Origin: Bacteroides_E sp964528875
Lineage (GTDB): Bacteria > Bacteroidota > Bacteroidia > Bacteroidales > Bacteroidaceae
Assembly (NCBI GenBank): GCA_964528875.1
Contig: CAZGUI010000093.1
Span: 1 to 8,721 of the forward strand
Direction: 5' to 3'
DNA: 8,721 nucleotides
How positions within the stretch are numbered: position 1 is the first letter of the stretch; each line of letters begins with the position of its first letter. Position numbers and translations under genes: made by a program. The notes beneath the pieces were generated by a model. It searched no databases, was not told the origin of the DNA, and saw only the letters and a list, made by a program, of their open reading frames with translations. Of this stretch, positions 1-7,397 are shown in pieces.

Positions 1-32
1 CAATGAGTTTAATTTTCTAACAGCAATCTTTT

Positions 33-1973
33 ATGAAAAAATATAGGTGGGCATACAATACACCCCTAGCACTAATAATTAATTTATTTTTGGCACTGAT
101 GAGCTTTATGCTTTGCCGCTTGATTTTTATTTTTGTTAATTACTCTTATTTTACCGACTTAACATTCAGTCGTATTCTACGCATGTTTGAAGGAGGAGTG
201 GTGTTTGATGTTTCTGCTCTTTTATATACCAATGTGCTTTATATTGCACTGATGCTTTTCCCCATTCATTACAAGGAAGAACGGTTTTATCAGAAAATCA
301 CAAAAGGGATATTTCTATTTACGAATGTAATGGTACTCATTATCAACTTAATGGATACGGTATTTTTTCAATATACCAACAGAAGGACAACCTCTTCCAT
401 TTTTTCCGAGTTTAAGGGAGAAGATAATTTAGCAGGAATCATTGGCATAGAAATAATAAACCACTGGTATTTGGTCATTGTTGCTTTAGTAATAAGCTTT
501 CTGCTTTTTAAGCTCTATAAAAAACCAAAAGAAAAAATATTCATTCCACATATTATAGGTTATTATCTGACTCACACCATCATCTTAGTCATTTGTGGAT
601 ATTTGGTTGTTGGAGGAATGCGTGGTGGATTTGGTAAAGGAATGCGCCCCATAACCATAAGTAATGCCAATAAATATACACAAAGCCCCATTGAAACAGC
701 CATTGTATTAAATACCCCTTTTGCCATATACAGAACATTAGGGAAAAAGCCATTTAAAGTACCCCATTATTATAGTAATAAAGAAGAGATGCTAGAGTTA
801 TACTCCCCACTGCATCTACCTGCTGATAGCACAGAGTTCAAGCCGTTGAATGTTGTGATTCTTATTATTGAAAGTTTTGGCAAGGAAAACTCCGGTTTTC
901 TCAATTCTGAATTGGAAGGAGGAAATTATAAAGGATATACTCCATTTCTAGATTCGTTAATGCAAGAGAGCTTAACTTTCAAATACTCTTATGCTAATGG
1001 AAGAAAGAGCATAGATGCCATGCCTTCTGTTCTATCGAGCATTCCGATGTTTGTAGAGCCATTCATTTTAACTCCTGCTTCATTGAATGAGTTATCCGGA
1101 GTGGCCGGTGAGTTAAGAAAGAAAGGTTATCACACAGCATTTTTCCACGGAGCACGGAGTGGCTCAATGGGCTTTGACTCCTATGCACATACTTCCGGAT
1201 TTTCCGAATATTATGGTCAAGATGAGTACAATAATATGGATGATCACGATGGACATTGGGGTATTTGGGATGAGCCTTTCCTACAATATTTTGCAAATAC
1301 ATTAAACGCGTTCAAGCAACCATTCTTAGGAGCTACATTCACCCTATCATCGCATCATCCCTTCCGTGTACCTCCGCAATATGAAGATAAGTTTCCGAGA
1401 GGAAAACTCCCTATTCATCAATGTGTTGGATATACAGATAATGCTTTAAGACTATTCTTTGAAGCGATTCAAGATAAGGAGTGGTTTAACAATACGCTAT
1501 TTGTTATTACTGCGGATCATACCAATGCAAACGACCACAAAGAATATCAAACAGACCAAGGCTTGTACTCCATACCTATCGTGTTTTATCATCCCAATAG
1601 TGATTTAAAAAACTATGATGAAGAGCGTATAGCTTCTCAAATAGATATTATGCCTACTATTTTAGGTTATTTAGGCTATAACAACCCTTTTATAGCTTTT
1701 GGTACAGATTTAGCCCACGCAAAACCGGAGGATACTTTCGCTGTAAACTATTTCAATGGTATCTATCAATTCTTCAAAGGAGATTACCTCTTGCAATTTG
1801 ATGGTGAAGCACCGATTGCTCTTTATCAGTTTAAGTCGGATATTATGTTGGAGAACAATTTGATAAACTCCATTGATAAAGACACTTTAGATCCTTTGGT
1901 ACAACAGCTAAAATCCATTATCCAACAGTATATGGAACGAATGACAGGTAATCAAATGATTGTAAAAGAATAA
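33..1973 (+). CDS. LTA synthase family membrane sulfatase-fold transferase
   Basis: This 646-residue protein belongs to the LTA synthase/alkaline phosphatase-like superfamily, whose members move phosphoglycerol or phosphoethanolamine from a phospholipid to an envelope glycan or lipid outside the inner membrane. The first ~200 residues contain about five hydrophobic membrane segments (near 10-38, 60-78, 92-114, 144-161 and 173-195). The sulfatase-type domain runs from about 272 to 600. Visible active-site motifs are NVVILIIESFG (metal ligand E280), NGRKSIDAMPS (probable nucleophile S326), GHWGIWDE (H408) and TADHTN (D495, H496). Bacteroidetes have no classical lipoteichoic acid, so the acceptor is unknown; the role in envelope modification is inferred from the family. 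It starts at ATG 33 with a typical Bacteroidetes MKK start. Its stop codon lies in the base of the terminator hairpin that separates it from the convergent susD. Family assignment is firm, substrate is not. Confidence 0.9.
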   Translation: MKKYRWAYNTPLALIINLFLALMSFMLCRLIFIFVNYSYFTDLTFSRILRMFEGGVVFDVSALLYTNVLYIALMLFPIHYKEERFYQKITKGIFLFTNVMVLIINLMDTVFFQYTNRRTTSSIFSEFKGEDNLAGIIGIEIINHWYLVIVALVISFLLFKLYKKPKEKIFIPHIIGYYLTHTIILVICGYLVVGGMRGGFGKGMRPITISNANKYTQSPIETAIVLNTPFAIYRTLGKKPFKVPHYYSNKEEMLELYSPLHLPADSTEFKPLNVVILIIESFGKENSGFLNSELEGGNYKGYTPFLDSLMQESLTFKYSYANGRKSIDAMPSVLSSIPMFVEPFILTPASLNELSGVAGELRKKGYHTAFFHGARSGSMGFDSYAHTSGFSEYYGQDEYNNMDDHDGHWGIWDEPFLQYFANTLNAFKQPFLGATFTLSSHHPFRVPPQYEDKFPRGKLPIHQCVGYTDNALRLFFEAIQDKEWFNNTLFVITADHTNANDHKEYQTDQGLYSIPIVFYHPNSDLKNYDEERIASQIDIMPTILGYLGYNNPFIAFGTDLAHAKPEDTFAVNYFNGIYQFFKGDYLLQFDGEAPIALYQFKSDIMLENNLINSIDKDTLDPLVQQLKSIIQQYMERMTGNQMIVKE

Positions 1974-2013
1974 AAGAAGAAGGCTAAAACCTAAGTTTCA
2001 GCCTTCTTCTTTT
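1972..2013. terminator. Bidirectional intrinsic terminator between convergent genes
   Basis: Two 19-nt arms (1972-1990 and 1995-2013) pair around a 4-nt loop with a single non-Watson-Crick position. That position is A-C on the plus-strand RNA but a G-U wobble on the minus-strand RNA, so the hairpin is slightly better for transcripts coming from susD. The arms are A-rich on one side and T-rich on the other, giving a U-tract in both directions. It overlaps the stop codon of the LTA synthase-like gene and lies 37 bp beyond the susD stop, so it probably ends both transcripts. Confidence 0.88.
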
Positions 2014-2050
2014 ATATTGATGTTGTATCAAATATTAATCTATTATTTAA

Positions 2051-3652
2051 TTACTTATAAGCTTCATTCTGTTCGTACAAACCATTTTTTACTTTTATCT
2101 GACTTTCAGGTATTGGATACAGGTGCATACCCTCTTTTACATTTTGTACATAACTTTCAATGGTTTGATTAATACTTCCGTCATTATTAATGGCATATCG
2201 ATGAAACATATCTCTAATTGCTTGAAGATTATTATGACGAACTAAATCATGCCATCTGACACCTTCAAAAGCAAGCTCTAGACGACGTTCTCGTTCTACA
2301 AACTGCTGAAAATCCTCATCTGAAGCAGCAGTTATTGCATCCATACCTGCTCTTGTTCGTATCTTATTTACCATTTCTAACCCTTTAGGAGTAGGACCAA
2401 CAATTTCAGCATACATCAACATCACATCCTCTAAACGAATAAGAGGGTAATTAATAGGCCAATCATCATTGTTAACAATAGACTTATCAATATCACTATA
2501 CCCAAGTGAAGTTCTCTTCATTTTATGCTCCAAAAACTTAATATAAAAATCATCGTCAGTGTATTTTACAGGTGTAGCTCCATCAGTGTTAACAAACTTT
2601 GTTGTATCAATAGTTGCTAGACAACGCTCGTCCATTTTATCATTATATGTTTTTTTGAACTCATCGCCTAATGATCTTTCCACAAAAATCTGATTCCCAA
2701 AAATTCGAACTTCAGTATAAGCAGAATACAATAAAGGACAAGAATTAAAGACCATAGTATTTCCTATTCCTAGACCTCCTTTTTCGTACTGTATCTCAAA
2801 AATATGGTATTTATTATCATTGTCACTAACCCAAATACGCTTCCAATCGTCTGCATCTTTTGCCCAATATTTACCTGAATCTTCTGCATATTTTATAACT
2901 TCTTCAAACAGCTCTTTTGCTAAATCCTTTTTTGATACTTCATTTAAAGGAAATCCTGCCATGGTTAAATAAACCCTTCCTAGTAAAGCTTTTGCTGCAA
3001 TTAAGTTTGCCTTTCCCTCAGTTTTTCCATTTTGGTAATTTAAAGGCTCAAGAGGTAAGTTTTGAATAGCATATTCTAAATCTGGAATGATAGCCTGCTC
3101 ATAAATTTCTTTTGCTTCAGATTGACGAATCTCTAAAGCTTCTTCTTTTGTTTTAGGCTCTAACAACAATGGAATACGACCAAAATAGCGAACCAAATCA
3201 AAATAGGCTAAAGCGCGCAAAAAATGAGCTTCTGCTTTATATTGTATCTTAACCTTTTCATGTGCAAATGATACATCATCTATCTTAGATAACAACATAT
3301 TAGCATTAGCAATTAATGTATAACAGTGTTTCCAAGTACCATCTACAGTACCATTATTCACTATATTAATACGGAATGTTCCTATATCAGAATAATCTCT
3401 TTGTCCATTAGTTTGCAACTGAACATATATATTATCCGATCTACATTCAGACATATGCAACATATCATTTGCAAATGGTAATAAGCCATTATATACTCCA
3501 TTTAAAGCCTGATGAATTTGATCTTCTGTTTTATAAAATGCAGGTGTAGTTTGGGTATCTTTTGAATCAACATTCAAGAAGTCACTACATGAAGTAACAC
3601 AACATAATAACAATAGGCAATTTAAAAAAACTATATATTTAATTGTTTTCAT
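2051..3652 (-). CDS. SusD/RagB family outer-membrane nutrient-binding lipoprotein
   Basis: This 533-residue protein is the surface lipoprotein partner of a SusC-type TonB-dependent transporter. It captures an oligosaccharide or other nutrient and acts as the hinged lid of the SusCD complex. The N-terminus is a lipoprotein signal ending in CVTSC, with C22 as the lipidated residue, followed by SDFLNVDSKDT, typical of SusD proteins. The helical tetratricopeptide-like region includes EAHFLRALAYFDLVRYFG (141-158). The C-terminal RagB/SusD signature includes YPLIRLEDVMLMYAE (402-416), VNKIRTRAGM (428-437), ERRLELAFEGVRWHDLVR (455-472) and LYPIPESQI (511-519). Length is normal for the family and the frame is intact. 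It starts 8 bp after the susC stop, so it is co-transcribed as the second gene. The ligand cannot be deduced because no degradative enzymes lie in the window. Confidence 0.95.
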   Translation of the reverse strand: MKTIKYIVFLNCLLLLCCVTSCSDFLNVDSKDTQTTPAFYKTEDQIHQALNGVYNGLLPFANDMLHMSECRSDNIYVQLQTNGQRDYSDIGTFRINIVNNGTVDGTWKHCYTLIANANMLLSKIDDVSFAHEKVKIQYKAEAHFLRALAYFDLVRYFGRIPLLLEPKTKEEALEIRQSEAKEIYEQAIIPDLEYAIQNLPLEPLNYQNGKTEGKANLIAAKALLGRVYLTMAGFPLNEVSKKDLAKELFEEVIKYAEDSGKYWAKDADDWKRIWVSDNDNKYHIFEIQYEKGGLGIGNTMVFNSCPLLYSAYTEVRIFGNQIFVERSLGDEFKKTYNDKMDERCLATIDTTKFVNTDGATPVKYTDDDFYIKFLEHKMKRTSLGYSDIDKSIVNNDDWPINYPLIRLEDVMLMYAEIVGPTPKGLEMVNKIRTRAGMDAITAASDEDFQQFVERERRLELAFEGVRWHDLVRHNNLQAIRDMFHRYAINNDGSINQTIESYVQNVKEGMHLYPIPESQIKVKNGLYEQNEAYK

Positions 3653-3660
3653 ATCTATTC

Positions 3661-4995
3661 TTATTTAAATGTAAAATTAATACCTAAGGAGAATACTCTC
3701 GCTTGTGGATAGGCTCCATAATCATAGTCTCCACCAGTACCACCATTATTTGACTCGGGAGAATATCCATCATAACTTTTCCACATATGTACATTTTCGC
3801 AAGAAACAAAAACTCTCGCAAAATCAATATGTTTATGCTTCCAAGGAATATTATATCCTAATGTTATATTTTTGATTTTAATGAAATCAGAAGAATATAA
3901 CCAACGGGTATCATATAAACTACTTGTTGTAGATAAGATTCCAGGAGTTTTTCCATCACCAGGTTCTTCTTCTGAGCGCCACATATTACGCCATTTTCCA
4001 CTTGCATTTTGTTGTGCTCCCATACCAGGACGATCTATAGCACGTCCCCATAGTCCATATATTTTGCCGCCTGTTTGTCCAGTTAATAATATAGACAAAT
4101 CAAAATTCTTATAATTAAATCGATTCGTTAATCCAAAAGTAAGTTTTGGAGAAGGATTACCCACAAGGGTTCTATCAGCCTCAGTAATTTTACCATCGCC
4201 TGTTACATCAGCATATCTAACATCTCCTACTTTACTACTTGTCATGGTTGGATACTTTTCCAAATCCTCTTTTGTCTGGTAAACACCTACAGCTTTATAC
4301 ATATAAAATGAGCGTAATGGTTGGCCCACTTGAAGCACCTGAGTTCCTGAAAAACCGGTATAAACAGTTTCGTTCTCAGCTCCTAAACTTACAATTTCGT
4401 TTTTATTCCACCCCATATTAAAAGAGGTTTCCCATTTGAATTGTTTTGTTAGGTTTTTTGTCGTTAACTCAACTTCTAGACCGTTATTCTTAATCTCACC
4501 AATATTTTCCCAAGAAGAAGAATAGCCTAAAGCGGCAGGAACAGCGACTTGATAAAGAAGATCTTTTGTTCGTTTTACATAGTAATCTGCTGATAGAAAA
4601 ACACGATTATTAAACAATCCTAGATCAACGGCAGCATTCCAACTTTCTGTACGCTCCCAGCCTAAATTATCATTCACATTCGAAGTAGGAGCAAATCCAC
4701 TAACGACATTACCATTATAGCTATAATTTGCATTAGAAAGAATACCCAAAGCGGCATTAGCAGGAATCGAATTATTTCCGTTCGCCCCCCAACTTGCTCT
4801 AATTTTAAATGAATTAACCAATGCATTTTCTGGCCAAAAAGCTTCATTAGAAATCATCCAGGCACCTGAAGCAGCAGGGAACCACCCCCATTGTTCATTT
4901 CTCCCAAACTTAGACGAACCATCTCGACGTAAGCTTAAAGTCAATAAATAACGACTGGCATAGTCATATTGTAAACGACCAAAATAAGAGAGCAA
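3661..4995 (-). CDS. SusC C-terminal part: remaining barrel strands
   Basis: This 444-residue downstream frame of the broken susC carries the second half of the barrel. It opens with LLSYFGRLQYDYASRYLLTL and RRDGSSKFG, a highly conserved SusC segment. It continues through the loop DVTGDGKITEADRTLVGNPSPK (263-284, split by the D-x-T-G-D-G turn) and FNYKNFDLSILLTGQTGG (293-310). It ends in SLGINFTFK, a typical outer-membrane assembly signal with aromatic residues near the end. The nominal start at TTG 4995 is simply the first codon after the frame change: there is no signal peptide and no evident ribosome binding site. It should be read as the 3' part of one gene, not as a separate gene. Confidence 0.85.
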   Translation of the reverse strand: MLSYFGRLQYDYASRYLLTLSLRRDGSSKFGRNEQWGWFPAASGAWMISNEAFWPENALVNSFKIRASWGANGNNSIPANAALGILSNANYSYNGNVVSGFAPTSNVNDNLGWERTESWNAAVDLGLFNNRVFLSADYYVKRTKDLLYQVAVPAALGYSSSWENIGEIKNNGLEVELTTKNLTKQFKWETSFNMGWNKNEIVSLGAENETVYTGFSGTQVLQVGQPLRSFYMYKAVGVYQTKEDLEKYPTMTSSKVGDVRYADVTGDGKITEADRTLVGNPSPKLTFGLTNRFNYKNFDLSILLTGQTGGKIYGLWGRAIDRPGMGAQQNASGKWRNMWRSEEEPGDGKTPGILSTTSSLYDTRWLYSSDFIKIKNITLGYNIPWKHKHIDFARVFVSCENVHMWKSYDGYSPESNNGGTGGDYDYGAYPQARVFSLGINFTFK

Positions 4996-6797
4996 AGATC
5001 TGGTGTAAAAATATTAAAGTTAGCTCTATTCAAGGTTACATAAGAAAGATCAAAAACTGTTAAAACATCGTTTGGAAACTGTGTAGCTCTCATTTCATCT
5101 GATCCTCCTGTAGTTTGTTCCATTGAATATCCCAACATAGCTCCAAGACTGTGATTTCCAAAATCTTTATTATAATGCGCTAGTGCCTGAAATAAAATTT
5201 TATTTCTATGTCTTTCCGTTTTACTTCCAGTACTTTTCACTCCTTCTCCTAAATGCCAATTAGAAGTAACACCACTTGGTGTATAATAATTGTTACGAAA
5301 ACTAAAATGATTCCAAGCACCCATAACTTCAGCACTTAATCCTTCTATAATATCAACTTTTACATTAAGAGAAGATGTTAAGCGTAAGAATTCCGAATGA
5401 TTTGTTGAACGCTTCATGAATGCAACTGGGCTTAAATTACTTGTATCATCATTCGGTTTTGCCCACATATATCTATCAAAAGGTTCTGCTCCTGTTAATA
5501 TACCTGCATCAGGTTCTGCTACAGGTACACACTGTAAAACGGTATGAGACTGTGATCCTTTTCCATTCACCCGTCCCCCATCAGACCAAGAATAGGTAGG
5601 TGCAATATTCATAGAAACCGTTATTCGATCCATTAATTTTGACTGAAGAGTTGCTCGTAAATTCAAACGCTGATAATTCGTTTCCATTGCAATTCCATCT
5701 TGCGACAAATAACCTGCTGAAACACGATAATTTGTACTCTTCGTACCACCTGAAACGGCAAGCTCATAATTTTGCATAGGAGCAACACGATAAAACTCAT
5801 CTTGCCAATCAATTAAAGTTAATCCTCCATAACCAGGTTGTGTCCAACGTGTGTCAGGCATATAATCATAATTAACTCCACCAATTATTTTTTCCCTAAC
5901 ATCCCAACTATCATTAATGGATGCTCCTTTGCCTGCATAATCTGCAACATATTTTTGATCTCTCCAATGAGCAGCAAAATCAATCCATTCTTCTCCTGAC
6001 AACAAATCCATTTTACTTTCTAATGCTTGTAATGCCCAATTAGCATTAAATTGAACTCTTGTAGCTCCATCCTTACCTCGTTTTGTGGTTACTAAAACGA
6101 CCCCATTTGCACCTCTTGATCCGTAGATTGCTGACGATGAAGCATCTTTTAAGACTTCAATTGATTCTATATCACTAGGATTAACTCCTGTTAAATTATC
6201 TACAGGAACACCATCTAAAACATATAAAGGGTTAGCGTCTGCGTTAACAGAAGCAGCTCCACGAACTCGTATTTGAATATCTTGACCAGGTTCTCCTGTT
6301 ATTGATCGAACTTCCACTCCAGCCATTTGACCTTGCAAGACAGAAGCAACATCGGATATAGGACGTTCACCTAACTTATCAGATGAAACTTGGGCTATTG
6401 CGCCAGTTATACTTCCTTTTTTAGCAACTCCATAACCAATAGCAACAACCTCATCTAATAAAAAAGATGATTCATTTAAAGCTATCCTCATAGGCTCATA
6501 TTTTATAGGTATTACCATTGGATCATAACCAACAAATGAAACCTCGAGCATACTCGACTTATCTGTTACAGATAGTGTGAATTTCCCGTCTAAATCAGTA
6601 ATAGTTCCAATTGTTGTTCCTTTAACTAAGACACTGGCTCCAATTATAACCTCACCATCAACATCAGTAACTATACCAGTTATTTGCCGTTCTTGAGCAA
6701 ACGAAAATAAACTACTCATAAAAAACATTACTATCAAAATGTGCTGAAAGTAATTATGAGTAGAAAAATGAATTGTTCTTTTTAATTTCTTCATCAT
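4941..6797 (-). CDS. SusC N-terminal part: signal peptide, CarboxypepD_reg-like domain, plug, early barrel
   Basis: This is the 618-codon upstream frame of the broken susC. Residues 1-35 form a signal peptide, probably cut after FSFAQ. A carboxypeptidase-regulatory-like beta-sandwich domain spans about 38-110 (ITGIVTDVDGEVIIGASV). The TonB-box-like stretch LLDEVVAIGYG is at 113-123. The plug domain covers about 125-245 and shows ISDVASVLQGQMAGVEV, IRVRGAASVNADANPLYVLDG, and IESIEVLKDASSSAIYGSRG followed by ANGVVLVTTKRG, all hallmarks of SusC. Barrel strands follow to residue 600; residues 601-618 are out-of-frame tail. The start is ATG 6797, or the second ATG one codon later. The product would be a secreted plug with a half barrel, unlikely to insert properly. 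Confidence 0.85.
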   Translation of the reverse strand: MMKKLKRTIHFSTHNYFQHILIVMFFMSSLFSFAQERQITGIVTDVDGEVIIGASVLVKGTTIGTITDLDGKFTLSVTDKSSMLEVSFVGYDPMVIPIKYEPMRIALNESSFLLDEVVAIGYGVAKKGSITGAIAQVSSDKLGERPISDVASVLQGQMAGVEVRSITGEPGQDIQIRVRGAASVNADANPLYVLDGVPVDNLTGVNPSDIESIEVLKDASSSAIYGSRGANGVVLVTTKRGKDGATRVQFNANWALQALESKMDLLSGEEWIDFAAHWRDQKYVADYAGKGASINDSWDVREKIIGGVNYDYMPDTRWTQPGYGGLTLIDWQDEFYRVAPMQNYELAVSGGTKSTNYRVSAGYLSQDGIAMETNYQRLNLRATLQSKLMDRITVSMNIAPTYSWSDGGRVNGKGSQSHTVLQCVPVAEPDAGILTGAEPFDRYMWAKPNDDTSNLSPVAFMKRSTNHSEFLRLTSSLNVKVDIIEGLSAEVMGAWNHFSFRNNYYTPSGVTSNWHLGEGVKSTGSKTERHRNKILFQALAHYNKDFGNHSLGAMLGYSMEQTTGGSDEMRATQFPNDVLTVFDLSYVTLNRANFNIFTPDLCSLILVVYNMTMPVVIY

Positions 6798-6901
6798 ATT
6801 AGCTTATAGGTTAAATAAAACACAAAGTAAAACTCCTCTAAATCACTAAAATAGTCTATAAATATCATTTTAAATTAACAAATATGACATTTTATTTAAC
6901 A

Positions 6902-6914
6902 CTATTGACAATAG
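6902..6914. promoter_or_regulatory. Perfect 6+1+6 dyad upstream of susC, candidate operator
   Basis: CTATTG and CAATAG flank a single A, giving a perfect 13-bp palindrome centred about 111 bp upstream of the susC ATG. Position and symmetry fit a dimeric regulator site for the susCD operon. No regulator gene is present in the window and short dyads arise by chance in AT-rich DNA, so this is only a candidate. Confidence 0.25.
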
Positions 6915-6934
6915 AACACCTTTTAAGTTTTAGC

Positions 6935-6965
6935 TTTTAAAATAAAGTTTAAATTAGTAATTTTG
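6935..6965 (+). promoter_or_regulatory. Bacteroidetes-type promoter candidate (TTTT-N19-TAATTTTG)
   Basis: TAATTTTG at 6958-6965 matches the Bacteroidetes -7 consensus TAnnTTTG exactly. TTTT at 6935-6938 is one base from the -33 box TTTG, with a 19-bp spacer, which is within the usual range. It is the best promoter match I found in the intergenic region. The predicted start is near 6972 and reads toward the hairpin at 7155-7177. It could drive a small RNA or a long leader of the 7398 gene. Confidence 0.38.
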
Positions 6966-6971
6966 ATATTA

Positions 6972-7177
6972 AAGATATAGATAGGATTAAAAATCTGAAT
7001 AAACTCTCATTTTGTTTTATTCAATATTCATAAAAAAACCACATTGAAAGGAAGCTAAAAAAGATAAAACTCATCACTAAAAAAGAGCAATTAGATCCTA
7101 TAGCTACATATTAAAGAAGCCTGCTAGTGGTGAAAACTGCAAAACTAAAATTTGAACTAGATAGCCTAGTTTTTTTT
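6972..7177 (+). ncRNA. Possible small RNA or attenuated leader of about 200 nt
   Basis: The interval is bounded by a consensus-like promoter (6935-6965) and a hairpin followed by eight Ts (7155-7177). Inside it, 7071-7079 (TCATCACTA) can pair with 7125-7133 (TAGTGGTGA) over 9 bp with one G-U, enclosing a 45-nt region with smaller pairings. It encodes no plausible peptide. It matches no RNA family that I recognise. It lies head-to-head with susC, a setting where Bacteroides small RNAs linked to polysaccharide-utilisation loci are known. Alternatively it is the leader of the 7398 gene with a premature terminator. Existence is inferred from sequence only. Confidence 0.3.
7155..7177 (+). terminator. 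Short hairpin with T-tract, possible intrinsic terminator or attenuator
   Basis: AACTAG (7155-7160) pairs perfectly with CTAGTT (7166-7171) across a 5-nt loop, and the run of Ts extends through 7177. The stem is short and AT-rich, so it is weaker than the other terminators in this window. AAAACTA at 7141-7147 can pair instead with TAGTTTT at 7167-7173, a competing structure that could act as an anti-terminator. No coding gene ends just upstream, so it terminates either a small RNA or a leader transcript. Confidence 0.42.
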
Positions 7178-7256
7178 ATGATATAAACAAGATCGACAAG
7201 CTATGGTAATCAGTCTTAGCATCTGTTGAAATTTTCTTCAATTAATTTTCAACTCC

Positions 7257-7287
7257 TTTTTCTTTACATAATAAATAGTTAAAATTG
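7257..7287 (+). promoter_or_regulatory. Weak promoter candidate for the barrel/lipoprotein operon
   Basis: TTTT at 7257-7260 and TAAAATTG at 7280-7287 resemble TTTG and TAnnTTTG with a 19-bp spacer, each one base off consensus. The predicted start near 7294 would leave a leader of about 100 nt before the ATG at 7398. The -7 box overlaps the dyad at 7283-7296. Confidence 0.22.
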
Positions 7288-7296
7288 TAAACAATT
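7283..7296. promoter_or_regulatory. Perfect 6+2+6 inverted repeat, candidate operator
   Basis: AATTGT and ACAATT are exact inverted repeats around AA. The element overlaps the -7 box of the weak promoter candidate at 7257-7287, a position suited to a repressor. Its inner ATTG...CAAT half-sites resemble those of the dyad at 6902-6914, but the spacing differs. Chance occurrence in AT-rich sequence is quite possible. Confidence 0.22.
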
Positions 7297-7397
7297 CAAT
7301 AATAACCCTTAAATTTATGGGGTAATCTTATTCCGCACAAAATTGAATCGATAAAAGAAGACACAAAAAAATCTTATTTTAATAATAAAAACACGTT

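Larger units (their letters stand above)
3661..6797 (-). pseudogene. Frameshifted susC-like TonB-dependent transporter gene
   Basis: Taken together the two reading frames describe one complete SusC/RagA-type outer-membrane transporter of about 1044-1045 residues, the usual size. The first frame is sensible up to residue 600 (codon GAT, 4998-5000), where it reads ...NIFTPD. It then runs 18 unrelated residues to a stop at 4941-4943. The conserved barrel sequence LLSYFGRLQYDY resumes in another frame at 4995. Restoring the frame needs one extra base, or removal of two, at about 4993-5000. No long homopolymer or canonical slippery sequence is present there, only CTTT and a short CT run, so a simple indel or a sequencing error is more likely than programmed frameshifting. 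As written, no full-length transporter can be made. It is first in the operon with susD, 8 bp before the susD start. There is no N-terminal STN domain, so FecR/anti-sigma-type signalling is not expected. Confidence 0.88.
6798..7397. other. 600-bp divergent intergenic region
   Basis: No protein-coding gene is credible here: all frames are broken by frequent stops and no known domain is recognisable. The region separates susC (minus) from the small barrel gene (plus), so it must carry both promoters. It contains a good Bacteroidetes-type plus-strand promoter candidate at 6935-6965, a hairpin plus T-tract at 7155-7177, two perfect short dyads at 6902-6914 and 7283-7296, and a weaker promoter candidate at 7257-7287. 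For susC I find only poor matches to TAnnTTTG on the minus strand, for example TTACTTTG at 6823-6830 and CATATTTG at 6879-6886, neither with a good -33 box. A non-canonical, activator-dependent promoter is therefore possible. Confidence 0.6.

Noticed and set aside
1063..1302. Antisense open frame within the LTA synthase-like gene
   Set aside because: It lies opposite a strongly conserved domain, has no recognisable domain or signal peptide, and looks like a shadow.
3872..4421. Two short plus-strand open frames opposite the susC barrel (3872-4114 and 4239-4421)
   Set aside because: They are antisense to conserved barrel sequence and have no independent coding features.
4941..4995. Programmed ribosomal frameshift joining the two susC frames
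   Set aside because: No canonical heptameric slippery sequence or obvious downstream stimulator is visible, and SusC transporters are not known to need frameshifting. A plain indel or error explains it better.
6798..6960. Invertible promoter segment controlling susC, as seen in some Bacteroides loci
   Set aside because: I found no pair of longer inverted repeats flanking a promoter-sized segment and no recombinase gene nearby.
7305..7323. ACCC...GGGT quasi-palindrome around TAAATTTA
   Set aside because: The arms are only four bases with an 11-bp spacer; this is expected by chance in such AT-rich sequence.
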